This document shows, piece by piece, positions 7,985 through 17,174 of a DNA stretch of 64,000 bases. Each line of letters starts with the position of its first letter. Positions within the stretch are counted from its first letter, which is position 1. The notes beneath the pieces are model-generated. The model saw only the letters and a program-made list of their open reading frames with translations, was not told the origin of the DNA and searched no databases. The position numbers and the translations under genes were made by a program. The DNA comes from Clostridium intestinale DSM 6191 (GTDB lineage Bacteria; Bacillota; Clostridia; Clostridiales; Clostridiaceae): assembly GCF_900130055.1 (NCBI RefSeq), contig NZ_FQXU01000004.1, positions 496,001 to 560,000 on the forward strand, read 5' to 3'.

Positions 7985-8146
7985 TCCATACCCCCATAAA
8001 ATATCTTCTTTCAACATTATAACAGTAAAATCAATTATTTTTAACAATATAACTGAATTTTTAATTATATTTAAGATTATTTTGAAAATATTCACATTAG
8101 AATGGTTAATTTTTATCATTATAGAATTTTTTCATGTCATGTATTA

Positions 8147-8728
8147 TTAACTTTTAAAAGCTTTTAACTTTTTTATTATTTTGTTAATTTTACTTTCTTC
8201 ATCATATCCATATATATTTTTTACGGCTTTATTGTAATTATTTAATACCACAAGTTCATTTATTATTTCTGTTTTTTTAGCTTCCCCTGTTGAGTTGTCC
8301 TTATTTTCTTCAGCCAAATTCTTTAATGCAACCCCATCATGTTCATTTATGAGTTCATCAACCTTCTCCATTTGTATGTAATAATCTATTACCGCCTTAT
8401 AAAGTGTTTTTTCTTCACTAGTAACCACTTTCCCCTCATCTACTAAGTCTTTTCCTTGCCTAAAAATCAGTTTCCTAAATTTTTGTTCATCTTTTATTAA
8501 AAAGAATTTAGCTTTATTTGAATTATTTAAAAAAACGCTATCATCACTTATATTAGTTTTAGCTAAATCTTCAATAGAATTATTTAAACTCTTAGTGACC
8601 TTTTTTCCCCAATCCCATAACTCCTTGTTAATATTGCTCGGTCTCTCCCTATAACTTAATATAAAAAATAGTAGTAAGGATATTATTAAGATAAAGAAAA
8701 CACTTAAAATTCCTAAGGATTTTTTCAT
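8147..8728 (-). CDS. Single-pass membrane protein of unknown function
   Basis: 193 residues. One N-terminal hydrophobic anchor (about residues 5-26, LGILSVFFILIISLLLFFIL) followed by a charged, mainly helical extracytoplasmic region without Cys. No catalytic motif is visible. It lies between a TcaA-like protein and an M23 hydrolase on the same strand, 60-160 bp from each, which suggests a wall- or membrane-related role. Family not recognised. Confidence 0.75.
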   Translation of the reverse strand: MKKSLGILSVFFILIISLLLFFILSYRERPSNINKELWDWGKKVTKSLNNSIEDLAKTNISDDSVFLNNSNKAKFFLIKDEQKFRKLIFRQGKDLVDEGKVVTSEEKTLYKAVIDYYIQMEKVDELINEHDGVALKNLAEENKDNSTGEAKKTEIINELVVLNNYNKAVKNIYGYDEESKINKIIKKLKAFKS

Positions 8729-8789
8729 ATTTACATCTCCAAAAATATTTCTTACTACTATTTATATAATGTTTTATTTTTTATATTAA

Positions 8790-9986
8790 TTAATTTTTGT
8801 TTAATGAAACAATCTTCCATTTTCCATCAATATACTCACAGAAGGTTATAAAAGACTTCTCTTCTTTATTTTCTCCAAAAACTAAACCTGCAATATTTTT
8901 TGAAGTTGAATAACTTAATTTAACTAAGGCTTTACCTGTATATTTATTTCCTTCAACGTTTTTAAAAGAATCTTCTTCCATATTTATTTCTAGGTCTTTT
9001 AATGTGTAGGTATTTTTAAGAAGAAAATACTTTTTAGTTAAATCAGAGTAAATTGAAAATCTTAAATCCTCTGGTACTTCTTTAATAAGGTTCATATCTT
9101 CCTTATTTAGAGAGGCTAATACGCTATCATAAAAACTTTTTATAGTGCTGTTTATATCTTCTTTAAGTTTATCATTTACTATATTAATTTTAGGAGCTAC
9201 CTCTGGATACTTACCTATAGAAACTTCTTCACTTTTTATAGTTCCCCATGGAAAATCGTAATCAAAAGATACCTTGTTTTTTTCATCGGAAGAAAAAAAG
9301 CTGAAATCTTTAATATCACTTACCTTTTTATCTATATCTTCACCATTTATATAAACTTTTCCATTAGAATAAGGAGAATTTATAGTTAAGGAGTTACCTT
9401 TAAGTTCTAAGGATACCTCTATATCTTTAAAAATTGAAACTTCCTTATCTGCCTTAACTTCACCATATTCATTTACAGCTTTTCCTTCTATTTTATATAA
9501 ACCTGGAATAGCTTTAGTTATACTAAGCTTGTTATTTGCATCGACTTTACCAGACTCTAAATCGTTTATGTAAATTTCCGATGGATAATTAACCCCAATA
9601 TGTATTTCTACTGGCTTTACTTCTAATTTATATTTATTAAATAAAAGTCCCTTGTCTTGAATTAAAGTAAAGTTATTATATTTTTCATTGTTTTTAATAG
9701 ATTGTAGAAAACTATTTTTATTATTATCAATTCTTAAATATTCAACTAACGGTATAAGATCGTTTTTATCTCCTTTATAAGAGATAAGTTTAGATAATCT
9801 TTTTGTGTCCTCTTTGTTTACTGCCTTTGTCAGGTTATTAAAAAAATACCTTTTTGTACTTCTTACATACCCTATTCCATAACCTACAGCTAAGGAAATG
9901 ATTAAAATAATAGGTATTATAATCTTAATATTTCTTTTACAGTATACTACTAGTTTTTCTAAAAGTTTTAAAAATTTATCCTTCAC
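8790..9986 (-). CDS. TcaA/YvbJ-like membrane-anchored envelope protein, lacking the zinc ribbon
   Basis: 398 residues. One TM (about 19-42, IKIIIPIILIISLAVGYGIG) is followed by extracytoplasmic domains in the TcaA order: a helical segment with a KAVNKEDTKRL motif, two Ig-like beta domains (IYINDLESGKV and KVYINGEDIDKK are typical repeats) and a C-terminal NTF2-like domain ending EYIDGKWKIVSLNKN. TcaA proteins of staphylococci influence glycopeptide susceptibility. Family members usually begin with a CxxC zinc ribbon; here none is present. The GTG at 9986 has GGGGGG 6 nt upstream; an ATG at 9992 abuts that run and is the alternative start. Confidence 0.72.
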   Translation of the reverse strand: MKDKFLKLLEKLVVYCKRNIKIIIPIILIISLAVGYGIGYVRSTKRYFFNNLTKAVNKEDTKRLSKLISYKGDKNDLIPLVEYLRIDNNKNSFLQSIKNNEKYNNFTLIQDKGLLFNKYKLEVKPVEIHIGVNYPSEIYINDLESGKVDANNKLSITKAIPGLYKIEGKAVNEYGEVKADKEVSIFKDIEVSLELKGNSLTINSPYSNGKVYINGEDIDKKVSDIKDFSFFSSDEKNKVSFDYDFPWGTIKSEEVSIGKYPEVAPKINIVNDKLKEDINSTIKSFYDSVLASLNKEDMNLIKEVPEDLRFSIYSDLTKKYFLLKNTYTLKDLEINMEEDSFKNVEGNKYTGKALVKLSYSTSKNIAGLVFGENKEEKSFITFCEYIDGKWKIVSLNKN

Positions 9987-10005
9987 TAACATCCCCCCAT
10001 TTAAA

Positions 10006-10329
10006 TTACTCCAAGATGTCAATCATCCATTTATTACAGCTCATACATTTATATATTCTTATAACAAATAAGTCTAAATGCTCTTTTCCTTCTTCAACTT
10101 CATCTATAAGTAAAAATTCATCTTCTTCATTAATAAATCCTTGTATCTGAGCAAAATAATTCTCTTTTGTTTGCTCACAACAGTCGTTTAAATCTGCACA
10201 AGTTATTTTTTCTATGTTTAATGCATCTTGAAACTCCTCTATTATAGGAATAATATCTTGATATTCATGAAAATCATCTTGAAAATCCTCTTTATAAAAA
10301 CTAACTCCATCAATTTTAAATAATAACAT
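10006..10329 (-). CDS. Small acidic protein with a C-terminal Cys knuckle
   Basis: 107 residues, strongly acidic in the middle, with two Cys clusters: CADLNDCC (about 44-51) and a terminal CMSCNKW. These could bind zinc. No signal peptide or TM. It ends about 20 nt upstream of the TcaA-like gene on the same strand, so they are probably one transcript. ATG 10329 is preferred on protein length; a TTG 12 nt upstream (10341) sits close to AAAGG and is possible. Function unknown. Confidence 0.65.
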   Translation of the reverse strand: MLLFKIDGVSFYKEDFQDDFHEYQDIIPIIEEFQDALNIEKITCADLNDCCEQTKENYFAQIQGFINEEDEFLLIDEVEEGKEHLDLFVIRIYKCMSCNKWMIDILE

Positions 10330-10467
10330 ATTCTTTAGCAACCTTTCTTACTGATAATTTCTTTCTTGAAACTAATAATACCACAAATCCTTACGAACTT
10401 AATATATTCTTAAGTATTTTTTAATAACTTTTAAGCTATTTGTAATTTTTTAATAAGGTAATTTATG

Positions 10468-10547
10468 TATAATGAAGTAGAAGATTTATTCTTCCCTATT
10501 ATAATAAGAGTTTTGAGTCCCCTCTCAAGGCTCTTATGCTCTTTTTA
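10468..10547 (+). ncRNA. Candidate short transcript with terminator between divergent genes
   Basis: A TATAAT at 10468-10473 is followed 30-75 nt later by a two-part hairpin, ATAAGAG (10504-10510) with CTCTTAT (10531-10537) and an inner TTGAG/CTCAA stem, then GCTCTTTTT. No coding gene ends here on the plus strand (the flanking genes diverge), so a terminator needs another reason: a roughly 75 nt small RNA or a leader attenuator of the PHP gene. No clear -35 box. Not a family I recognise. Confidence 0.35.
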
Positions 10548-10631
10548 AGGGGATTTTCCTCATATAATCTCATTGAGTTTTATGATATAATCTAGGTATA
10601 ACTTATATCTTTAAAATTTAGGAGGATAAAG

Positions 10632-11396
10632 ATGATTTTTGATAATCATATGCATACTATTTTTTCTAGTGATTCTACTATGAAAATCGAAGAAGTTCTT
10701 GAGGAAAGTAAAAAACAAAATCTTGGTATCGTACTTACAGAACACCTTGATTTAGATTTTCCTGATCCAGATATGTTTAGATTAGATGTTCAAAATTATT
10801 TTAAAACCTATGAATCTTATCGCTCTGCAACTTTAGGTCTTGGTATAGAGATAGGTATGAATTCAGACTTTTTACAAGAATATACTAGAGTTGTAAATTC
10901 TAATAACTTTGACTTTGTTATAGGGTCAGTTCACAGCATTGATGGACACGATATGTCTTTGGACTTTTTTAAAGTTGGTTCAGATAAACACGCTTTATAT
11001 CTAAAATACTTCGAGACAATGGAAAAGGATGTTAAAGACTTTGATTGTTTTGATGCATTAGGACATATAGATTATCCTTGCAGATATGCACCTTATGAAG
11101 ATAAAGAAATCCATTTAGAAGTCTATAAAGAGTATATAGATAGAATATTTATTGAACTTCTTAATAAAGGTAAGATATTAGAACTTAATACTAGAACTAT
11201 TGCTGATAAAAAAAGATATGCTTCCCTTCACAAAATATACACTAGGTATAAAGAATTAGGCGGAAAGTATGTTACCCTAGGCTCTGATGCCCACGGGAAA
11301 ACTGCAATAGGCATTAACTTTAAAATAGCACATGAATTTGTAGATTCAATAGGTCTTAAAGAAGTACATTTTGAAAATAGAATAATGAAGATATAA
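10632..11396 (+). CDS. PHP-family histidinol-phosphatase candidate
   Basis: 254 residues, whole-length PHP domain. Metal-binding motifs: DNHMHTIFSSD (about 4-14), LTEHLD (about 36-41), GIEIGM, GSVHSID, GHIDYPCR and the closing GSDAH. This set fits HisJ/HisK-type histidinol-phosphate phosphatases, which remove phosphate in the penultimate step of histidine synthesis. The his operon 3.6 kb away encodes all other steps but no phosphatase, which supports the assignment; related PHP proteins act on other phosphoesters, so it is not certain. AGGAGG precedes ATG 10632. Monocistronic, ending in a bidirectional terminator shared with the helicase gene. Confidence 0.78.
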   Translation: MIFDNHMHTIFSSDSTMKIEEVLEESKKQNLGIVLTEHLDLDFPDPDMFRLDVQNYFKTYESYRSATLGLGIEIGMNSDFLQEYTRVVNSNNFDFVIGSVHSIDGHDMSLDFFKVGSDKHALYLKYFETMEKDVKDFDCFDALGHIDYPCRYAPYEDKEIHLEVYKEYIDRIFIELLNKGKILELNTRTIADKKRYASLHKIYTRYKELGGKYVTLGSDAHGKTAIGINFKIAHEFVDSIGLKEVHFENRIMKI

Positions 11397-11419
11397 AAGG
11401 CACTCTTTGAGTGCCTTTT
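11395..11419. terminator. Bidirectional terminator between convergent genes
   Basis: AAAAGGCACTC/TTT/GAGTGCCTTTT, a perfect 11 bp stem with U-runs on either strand. It overlaps the last bases of both convergent genes. Confidence 0.9.
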
Positions 11420-14006
11420 AATTTATCTGTTCTATAAAGTTTGAATCTATATTATCTATAAACTGACTTCTATTTCTTATTTTACTTCCATTTAACTTGT
11501 GATAACTAAGGAAAAGTTCTTTTTTAGCACGAGTTAATCCTACATAAAAGACACTTTTTTCTTCAAGTAATTTATCTTCTTTAATAGCTCTAAAGGATGG
11601 GAAACTTCCTTCTGTTAAATACGGCATAAAAACATAATCAAACTCAAGCCCTTTAGCTCCATGAATTGTTAGTATAGGTATCTTTGGAAACTTTTCTATA
11701 AGTGTATCCAGTTCTGAATTAGATAGGGCTGTTATCTTCAATATCTCAGTTAGTTTATCATTAATATTACCTTTTAAATCACTTGAAAAATTCTTAACTA
11801 TTTCATATAGCTCTTTTATATTTTCAATCTTTACCTTGTCATACAGTTCATATACGTTAAACATATTAATAACTTCTTCTAAAATATCTTCTGGAGAAAG
11901 CTTTTCTGATAGTTTCTTCAAAGTATTTATATTATCTTTAATACCCTTAAACTTATTAAGATAAGGTGAGTAGAAATTGGCTCTATCATAAGAAGTAGGG
12001 ATTATCTTTTGTCTAACCATCTCCATTAATATATCTTTTGTTGCCAAAATATCATCCATAGCATTATGAGTAGATGGATTTTCAACCCTAAACTTTTTAC
12101 TTAAAGTCTCTAATTTATGATTTTCAAATTCTGGATAAAATCTTCTAGCTATATCAAGAGTATCGAAAACTCCATTAATATCTAGTTTCCTTGCACGCTC
12201 TCTAGCTATCTGTGATTTCATTATTGTAAGATCATAGTTAATATTATGACCAACTATTACACATCCTTTTGAAAAATCAACAAATTCCTCTAAGCCCCTA
12301 ATACTTTCTACTCCATTTTCTAATAAAAACTCTTTAGAAAAACCATGAACCTTTTCTGAAGAGCCAAGTTCCTTTTTAGGTATTAAAAACCTCTCAAAAC
12401 TTTCAGCAACTGCACCCAAAAGATTGATTTTAATAGCTGCTATTTGAATAATTTCATCATTTGAGGTATCTATTCCAGTGCTTTCAACATCCATGACTAC
12501 TACATTTCCGCTGTTAATACTATCATTTAGCAGTCTAAAAGGTTCCCCATAATTAAAGGTTTCCTCTTGAACTAAGTCCATAAATCTTATTCCTATATTT
12601 AATTCTTCACCTTTCTCAAGACTTTCTATGGTTATATTTCCTATACCTTTCCCAAACTTCTTTACAATTCTTTTTAAAGAACTGTTATCATAGCTATTAA
12701 CTAAAAACTTAAAAACAGCTAATAAATCTTTTATCTCACTTCTTTTAAAGAATTTAAATTCATCTACAAGCATAAACTCTAACTGTTTTTCCTTTGGCAT
12801 ATTCTCTTTTATCTTTCTAAAGATATTTGATAACTCTTGGTTTTGATAATTATTTCTTGTGAGTATGGCTACTTTAGAGCAATTAATATTGCCTAATGAA
12901 AGTATCTTTTCATAAATCCCTAAAGCTTCTTTTTGAAGTGTTTCATAGGAAGTTATCTTTATATTTTCTCCTTTATTCTCGCTGTTAGCGATTAAATCAT
13001 ATCCATATCCTTGAGGATTTGGAAGTACGTTTTTAACAAAAGAGGCTGCCCCTAAAAGCAAGTTTTCAGTGCTTCTATAATTAGTCCTAAGCTTTATAAG
13101 TACAGCTTTTTCTTCTTTCATAAACTTTCTAAATATAGCTCCTCCAGTGGCTCCTCTCCATCTGTATATTGTTTGAAGAGTATCTCCACAAAGCATTATC
13201 TTATTACTTTTAAAAAGTTTTTGTAGTACCCCATATTCTCTTAAATTAGTGTCTTGTACCTCATCTATATGAATGTATTTATAGCTTAAATTTAAAGTTT
13301 CATAGAAGTCTTCCTCTTGAAATAAATTTATTGTATTTATTATTAAATCATTAAAGTCCATTCCATGGTATTCTAATAACTTTTTATCATATTTTCTTAA
13401 TAGCTTTATTGCATGTTCCTTGTAGAAGTTAAAAAGCTCATAATCAAAATATCTTCCTGATGATGCTATCTTATGAAGTTCTGTTATGCCATCCTTCTCT
13501 GAGGTATTAATTACTCTGTTTAGAGTATCTTCATAACTTTCATTAAAATCCTTCAATCCTTTGATAAGATTTATGAAAGCATATATTTCTTTTTCTCCAT
13601 ATTTAAATTCTTTAGGAAGAATTTCTTTTATTATATCCTTACAATCCTCTTCATCATAAACTATAAAATCCAAGGAAATTTCCTGTAGATTCCTTCCTCT
13701 ACTTTTTAATAAATTGAAACAAAAGGAATGAAAGGTAAATACCTCTATCCTATCCCCTAAGTCATTATCTATAAGCTTGCTTATTCTATCCTTCATCTCT
13801 TTAGCTGCTTTATTAGTGAAGGTTAGACATAAAATCTCCTCTGGTTTACATTTATTATTATGAATTATATTTGCTACCCTTAAAGCTAAGGTATTTGTTT
13901 TCCCTGTACCTGCTGGAGCAAGAAGGGCTATATTATCTTCTAGATTCTCTACAACTTGCTTTTGCTCACTATTTAAAAGCTTAAATTCTTTAATATTTTC
14001 AGACAA
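11418..14006 (-). CDS. UvrD-like superfamily 1 helicase with an inserted DnaQ-type exonuclease
   Basis: 862 residues. Helicase motifs: Walker A APAGTGKT (30-37), motif Ia LTFTNKAAKEM, Walker B IHIDEVQD (245-252), motif III QTIYRWRG (278-285), motif IV LRTNYRS (306-312), motif V TIHGAKGLEFD (780-790) and motif VI VGLTRAKKEL. Between IV and V lies a DEDDh 3'-5' exonuclease (about 501-665) with DVES (D506, E508), GHNINYD (D592) and HNAMDD (H647, D651), so all catalytic positions are present. The enzyme could unwind and trim DNA in one chain, presumably in repair. The neighbouring genes are unrelated. Start ATG 14006 follows GGAGGG. Both activities are predicted from motifs only. Confidence 0.88.
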   Translation of the reverse strand: MSENIKEFKLLNSEQKQVVENLEDNIALLAPAGTGKTNTLALRVANIIHNNKCKPEEILCLTFTNKAAKEMKDRISKLIDNDLGDRIEVFTFHSFCFNLLKSRGRNLQEISLDFIVYDEEDCKDIIKEILPKEFKYGEKEIYAFINLIKGLKDFNESYEDTLNRVINTSEKDGITELHKIASSGRYFDYELFNFYKEHAIKLLRKYDKKLLEYHGMDFNDLIINTINLFQEEDFYETLNLSYKYIHIDEVQDTNLREYGVLQKLFKSNKIMLCGDTLQTIYRWRGATGGAIFRKFMKEEKAVLIKLRTNYRSTENLLLGAASFVKNVLPNPQGYGYDLIANSENKGENIKITSYETLQKEALGIYEKILSLGNINCSKVAILTRNNYQNQELSNIFRKIKENMPKEKQLEFMLVDEFKFFKRSEIKDLLAVFKFLVNSYDNSSLKRIVKKFGKGIGNITIESLEKGEELNIGIRFMDLVQEETFNYGEPFRLLNDSINSGNVVVMDVESTGIDTSNDEIIQIAAIKINLLGAVAESFERFLIPKKELGSSEKVHGFSKEFLLENGVESIRGLEEFVDFSKGCVIVGHNINYDLTIMKSQIARERARKLDINGVFDTLDIARRFYPEFENHKLETLSKKFRVENPSTHNAMDDILATKDILMEMVRQKIIPTSYDRANFYSPYLNKFKGIKDNINTLKKLSEKLSPEDILEEVINMFNVYELYDKVKIENIKELYEIVKNFSSDLKGNINDKLTEILKITALSNSELDTLIEKFPKIPILTIHGAKGLEFDYVFMPYLTEGSFPSFRAIKEDKLLEEKSVFYVGLTRAKKELFLSYHKLNGSKIRNRSQFIDNIDSNFIEQIN

Positions 14007-14188
14007 TTATAAATCCCTCCAACATTTCTGTATATTTCTAATTATACCACTCATAAACATTAAATAAACTTGCTGAGCCCCCTTTGGAATCTTCTACAGA
14101 ATAATTCTTAAATTTATAATAATTTCAGTACAAACTTAATTTATTATGATAGAATATCTTTGTGTTTGTATAAAGAAGGAGAATTATA

Positions 14189-14509
14189 ATGGAAAGCAAG
14201 ATAACTAACTTAACATATACCCAAACAAAAAAACTTATAGAATCAAATCCTAATCTTAAAATTTTGGATGTTAGAAGCTATTCAGAATTTAAAGAGGGAC
14301 ATGTATCTGGTGCTGTAAACATAGCTTATGAGGAACTAGAATATGACTTAGAAGATTTCTCTCCAAATAGAAAAGATCCAGTTTTAGTTTATTGTAGAAC
14401 AGGTAGAAGAAGTCATTTAGCTATAGACACTATGAAAGAATTTGAATATGAAAACATATATCATTTATATGAAGGTATTAGTGAATGGCCTTATGAATTA
14501 ATAAAATAG
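14189..14509 (+). CDS. Single-domain rhodanese-like protein
   Basis: 106 residues, one rhodanese domain. LDVRSYSEFKEGHVSGAVNI is the substrate-side motif, and the active-site loop is CRTGRRS with the catalytic Cys at about residue 70. Likely a cytosolic sulfurtransferase or persulfide carrier; the small active loop fits sulfur rather than phosphate substrates. AAGGAG lies upstream of ATG 14189. The next gene starts 22 nt after its stop, so they are probably co-transcribed, though no functional link is evident. Confidence 0.87.
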   Translation: MESKITNLTYTQTKKLIESNPNLKILDVRSYSEFKEGHVSGAVNIAYEELEYDLEDFSPNRKDPVLVYCRTGRRSHLAIDTMKEFEYENIYHLYEGISEWPYELIK

Positions 14510-14531
14510 AAAAATTGTGGAGGTACACATT

Positions 14532-14984
14532 TTGCTTAAAAGTTTATCTAAAATAAAAACGTTTCTTCAATTAGCGTGTTACGCTTTAATAGGTACATCT
14601 AATATCATTATAGATGTTATAGTATTAAACATCTTATGGCATTTAACTGGTTTATATTCAGGGAACATAAATTATTTCTTTAAATTTATATCTATACTTG
14701 TTTATTCAACCTCTGGTTACTTTTTAAATAGAAAGTTCACTTTTAAAGCAGAAGCTTCCAACAAATCATATTTTAGGTATGTTTCTTTGCTATTTGTTCT
14801 TGGAATATTCGATGCAAAGTTATTAGTATTAATAAATGATATGAACCCACTTAAACTGCAACTTAATTTATGTGCAAATTTTGCAGCCGTACTTTCTTCA
14901 ATCATAACGGGTTCTTTAGGTTTTGTTATAAATAAAATGATAATATTCAAAAAACAACATCTACCTCAAGTTCATAAAGCTTAA
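14532..14984 (+). CDS. GtrA-family membrane protein
   Basis: 150 residues with four predicted TMs, the first carrying the GtrA-like CYALIGTSNIIIDVIVLNIL and the second ending with GYFLNRKFTFK, the family hallmark. GtrA proteins are thought to help flip lipid-linked sugars for wall polysaccharide or glycosylation. A GTG at 14517 overlaps the GGAGG (14519-14523), so I use the TTG at 14532, 8 nt after that site. Same transcript as the rhodanese gene, ending in a bidirectional terminator. Confidence 0.82.
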   Translation: MLKSLSKIKTFLQLACYALIGTSNIIIDVIVLNILWHLTGLYSGNINYFFKFISILVYSTSGYFLNRKFTFKAEASNKSYFRYVSLLFVLGIFDAKLLVLINDMNPLKLQLNLCANFAAVLSSIITGSLGFVINKMIIFKKQHLPQVHKA

Positions 14985-15028
14985 AGGCTAAAGTAGAACA
15001 GATTCATTATCAGTTCTACTTTAGCCTT
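14984..15028. terminator. Bidirectional terminator between GtrA gene and hisE
   Basis: AAGGCTAAAGTAGAAC (14984-14999) pairs perfectly with 15013-15028. It serves the plus-strand GtrA gene and the minus-strand his operon, overlapping the hisE stop. Confidence 0.9.
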
Positions 15029-15353
15029 ATAATTTTTCTATCTCTTTTCTCTCTTCTTTTAAATTTCCTATCTTTTTAGCTCTTTTGTTAAGTTCCTCGC
15101 TAACCTCTTCTATAGGTATATTAAGCTCCGCCATTAAAACTAAAAGATGATAAGTTAAATCACATATTTCAGCTACCTGTTCTTCTTTATTATCTCCCTT
15201 AGCTGCTATAATAACTTCTGTAGCTTCTTCCCCTACCTTTTTTAATATTTTATCTAGTCCTTTATCAAAAAGATATTTGGTATAAGACCCTTCTTCTCCC
15301 TCTTCTTTTCTACTTAAAATTATTTTATATAAATTCTCTATTACATTCTCCAT
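15027..15353 (-). CDS. hisE: Phosphoribosyl-ATP pyrophosphatase
   Basis: 108 residues, all-alpha MazG-like fold. Second step of histidine synthesis: PR-ATP to PR-AMP plus pyrophosphate. Visible metal-site motif [14 protein letters not shown] with the acidic [13 protein letters not shown] helix, both typical of HisE. Last gene of the his operon; starts 6 nt after hisI, to which it is fused in many other bacteria but not here. Confidence 0.93.
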   Translation of the reverse strand: MENVIENLYKIILSRKEEGEEGSYTKYLFDKGLDKILKKVGEEATEVIIAAKGDNKEEQVAEICDLTYHLLVLMAELNIPIEEVSEELNKRAKKIGNLKEERKEIEKL

Positions 15354-15359
15354 AATTAA

Positions 15360-15686
15360 TTACCTCTCAATTTTATTGAAAAAGCAGCTTACCTTACCTG
15401 TGTGACAAGCTGGCCCCTTTGGTTCTACTAAAATAAGTATTGTATCGCCATCACAATCATAATACATTTCTTTAACGTATTGCATGTTACCAGAGGTTGC
15501 CCCTTTATTCCAATATTCATTTCTGCTTCTAGAGTAAAACCATGTAGTACCTTCTTCTATAGTTCTTTTTAAACTTTCTTTGTTCATATAAGCAAGCATT
15601 AAAACTTCTTTTGTGTTAAAGTCCTGAACTATAGCTGGTATTAAAGAATTTCCTTTATTAAAATCTAAATTTTCAATATCAAACAT
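15360..15686 (-). CDS. hisI: Phosphoribosyl-AMP cyclohydrolase
   Basis: 108 residues, stand-alone HisI domain. Opens the adenine ring of PR-AMP, third step of the pathway. Key motifs: [15 protein letters not shown], the YDCDGDT metal site, and [12 protein letters not shown] with zinc-binding Cys. The downstream hisE starts 6 nt later. Confidence 0.94.
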   Translation of the reverse strand: MFDIENLDFNKGNSLIPAIVQDFNTKEVLMLAYMNKESLKRTIEEGTTWFYSRSRNEYWNKGATSGNMQYVKEMYYDCDGDTILILVEPKGPACHTGKVSCFFNKIER

Positions 15687-15697
15687 ATCTCTAACCT

Positions 15698-16459
15698 CTA
15701 TTTCCTTATTGGTATATCTCTTCCTCTTAAATAATCCTTAACTTCATTTATCGTAAGTTCACCATAGTGAAATAAAGAAGCTGCTAAGGCCGCATCAGCC
15801 TTTCCTTCATTAAAGGTATCATAGAAGTGTTCTAGGCTCCCACAGCCTCCAGACGCTATTACTGGGACATTAACTATATCATTAACCCTGGATAAAAGCT
15901 CATTGTCAAATCCTTCTTTAGTCCCGTCTCTATCCATAGAAGTTAAGAGAATTTCACCTGCTCCAAGTTTAACACCTTCTTCTATCCATTTAAGAACATC
16001 AATACCTGTATCTATTCTGCCTCCATGAACATAAACGTTCCAACCATCTTTAGTTTCTCTTCTTTTTGCATCTACAGCTAAAACTATACATTGAGAACCA
16101 AAGTAATAGGCTCCTTCTTTTATAAGTTCCTTATTCTTTACTGCTGCTGAGTTAAGAGATACCTTATCTGCTCCAGCTCTTAATATTCTCTTTATATCCT
16201 CTAAAGAACCGAGTCCCCCACCTACAGTAAAAGGAATAAATACTTTTTCAGCAGTTCTTCTTACCATGTCTTCCATGATTCCTCTACCTTCATGGGTAGC
16301 TTTAATATCTAGGAAAACTAATTCATCTGCCCCTTCCTTGCTATAATAATCTGCAAGCTCTACAGGATCTCCTACATTTACTAAACTTTTAAAGTTTATA
16401 CCTTTAACAACCTTACCTTCAGCTACATCTAAACAAGGTATTATTCTTTTAGTATGCAT
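15698..16459 (-). CDS. hisF: Imidazole glycerol phosphate synthase, cyclase subunit
   Basis: 253 residues, (beta/alpha)8 barrel. With HisH it makes imidazole glycerol phosphate and AICAR from PRFAR and glutamine. The start [12 protein letters not shown] contains the catalytic Asp; the second conserved Asp is in [11 protein letters not shown], and phosphate-binding GGGLGS and SGGCGS loops are intact. A GTG at 16468 would add three residues, but ATG 16459, with GGTGGAG just upstream, gives the usual N terminus. Overlaps the end of hisA. Confidence 0.94.
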   Translation of the reverse strand: MHTKRIIPCLDVAEGKVVKGINFKSLVNVGDPVELADYYSKEGADELVFLDIKATHEGRGIMEDMVRRTAEKVFIPFTVGGGLGSLEDIKRILRAGADKVSLNSAAVKNKELIKEGAYYFGSQCIVLAVDAKRRETKDGWNVYVHGGRIDTGIDVLKWIEEGVKLGAGEILLTSMDRDGTKEGFDNELLSRVNDIVNVPVIASGGCGSLEHFYDTFNEGKADAALAASLFHYGELTINEVKDYLRGRDIPIRK

Positions 16460-17174
16460 ATTCTCCACCTACCTCTAAAGCTTCCTTTAATGAAAGTTCT
16501 CCTGAATAAATGGCTTTGCCTGTTATTGCTGCATATATTCCTGATTCTTTAAGTTTCTTAATATCCTCAATATCTTTTACCCCGCCAGAAGCAGTTATTT
16601 TTATATCAACCTTTTCGCTAAGAGTTTTTAACATCTCAATATTAGCCCCTTGAAGGGTTCCATCTCTACTTATATCAGTAACTATTACATTGTCTACTCC
16701 AAGGTCAGCCATTTTCTTAGTGAAATCAATATAATCTAAATCACTTTCGCTAAGCCATCCATTTCCACACACCTTACCATTTCTAGCGTCTACACCTACA
16801 ATAATACGCTCTGCATATTTAGCTAATGCAGCTTTCACTAAATCCTCTTGCTCCATAGCAGCTGTACCCAATATAACCTTATCTATTCCATTTCCTAATA
16901 GCTTGTCAATTCTATCTAGAGTTCTTATTCCTCCACCAACTTCAATGGACATATCAACAGTTTTTGCAAGCTTTAATATTATTTCTTCATTAATTCCTGC
17001 TCCTTGTTTAGCACCATCTAAATCCACTAAATGAAGGTGAGTAGCCCCAAGTTTCTGAAACTCTTTTGCTTGCTCGTATATATCCTTAGCTACCACTTCT
17101 TCCTTTGTGTAGTCTCCTTGATATAATCTAACAGCTTTGCCCCCTCTTATATCTATTGCAGGTAATATTATCAT
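16449..17174 (-). CDS. hisA: ProFAR isomerase
   Basis: 241 residues, (beta/alpha)8 barrel related to HisF. Isomerises ProFAR to PRFAR (fourth step). Catalytic Asp in [19 protein letters not shown] and in [14 protein letters not shown]; phosphate loops VGGGIR and ASGGV are present. Starts inside the hisH stop (ATGA overlap) and its end overlaps hisF, so the three are translationally coupled. Confidence 0.94.
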   Translation of the reverse strand: MIILPAIDIRGGKAVRLYQGDYTKEEVVAKDIYEQAKEFQKLGATHLHLVDLDGAKQGAGINEEIILKLAKTVDMSIEVGGGIRTLDRIDKLLGNGIDKVILGTAAMEQEDLVKAALAKYAERIIVGVDARNGKVCGNGWLSESDLDYIDFTKKMADLGVDNVIVTDISRDGTLQGANIEMLKTLSEKVDIKITASGGVKDIEDIKKLKESGIYAAITGKAIYSGELSLKEALEVGGEYAY

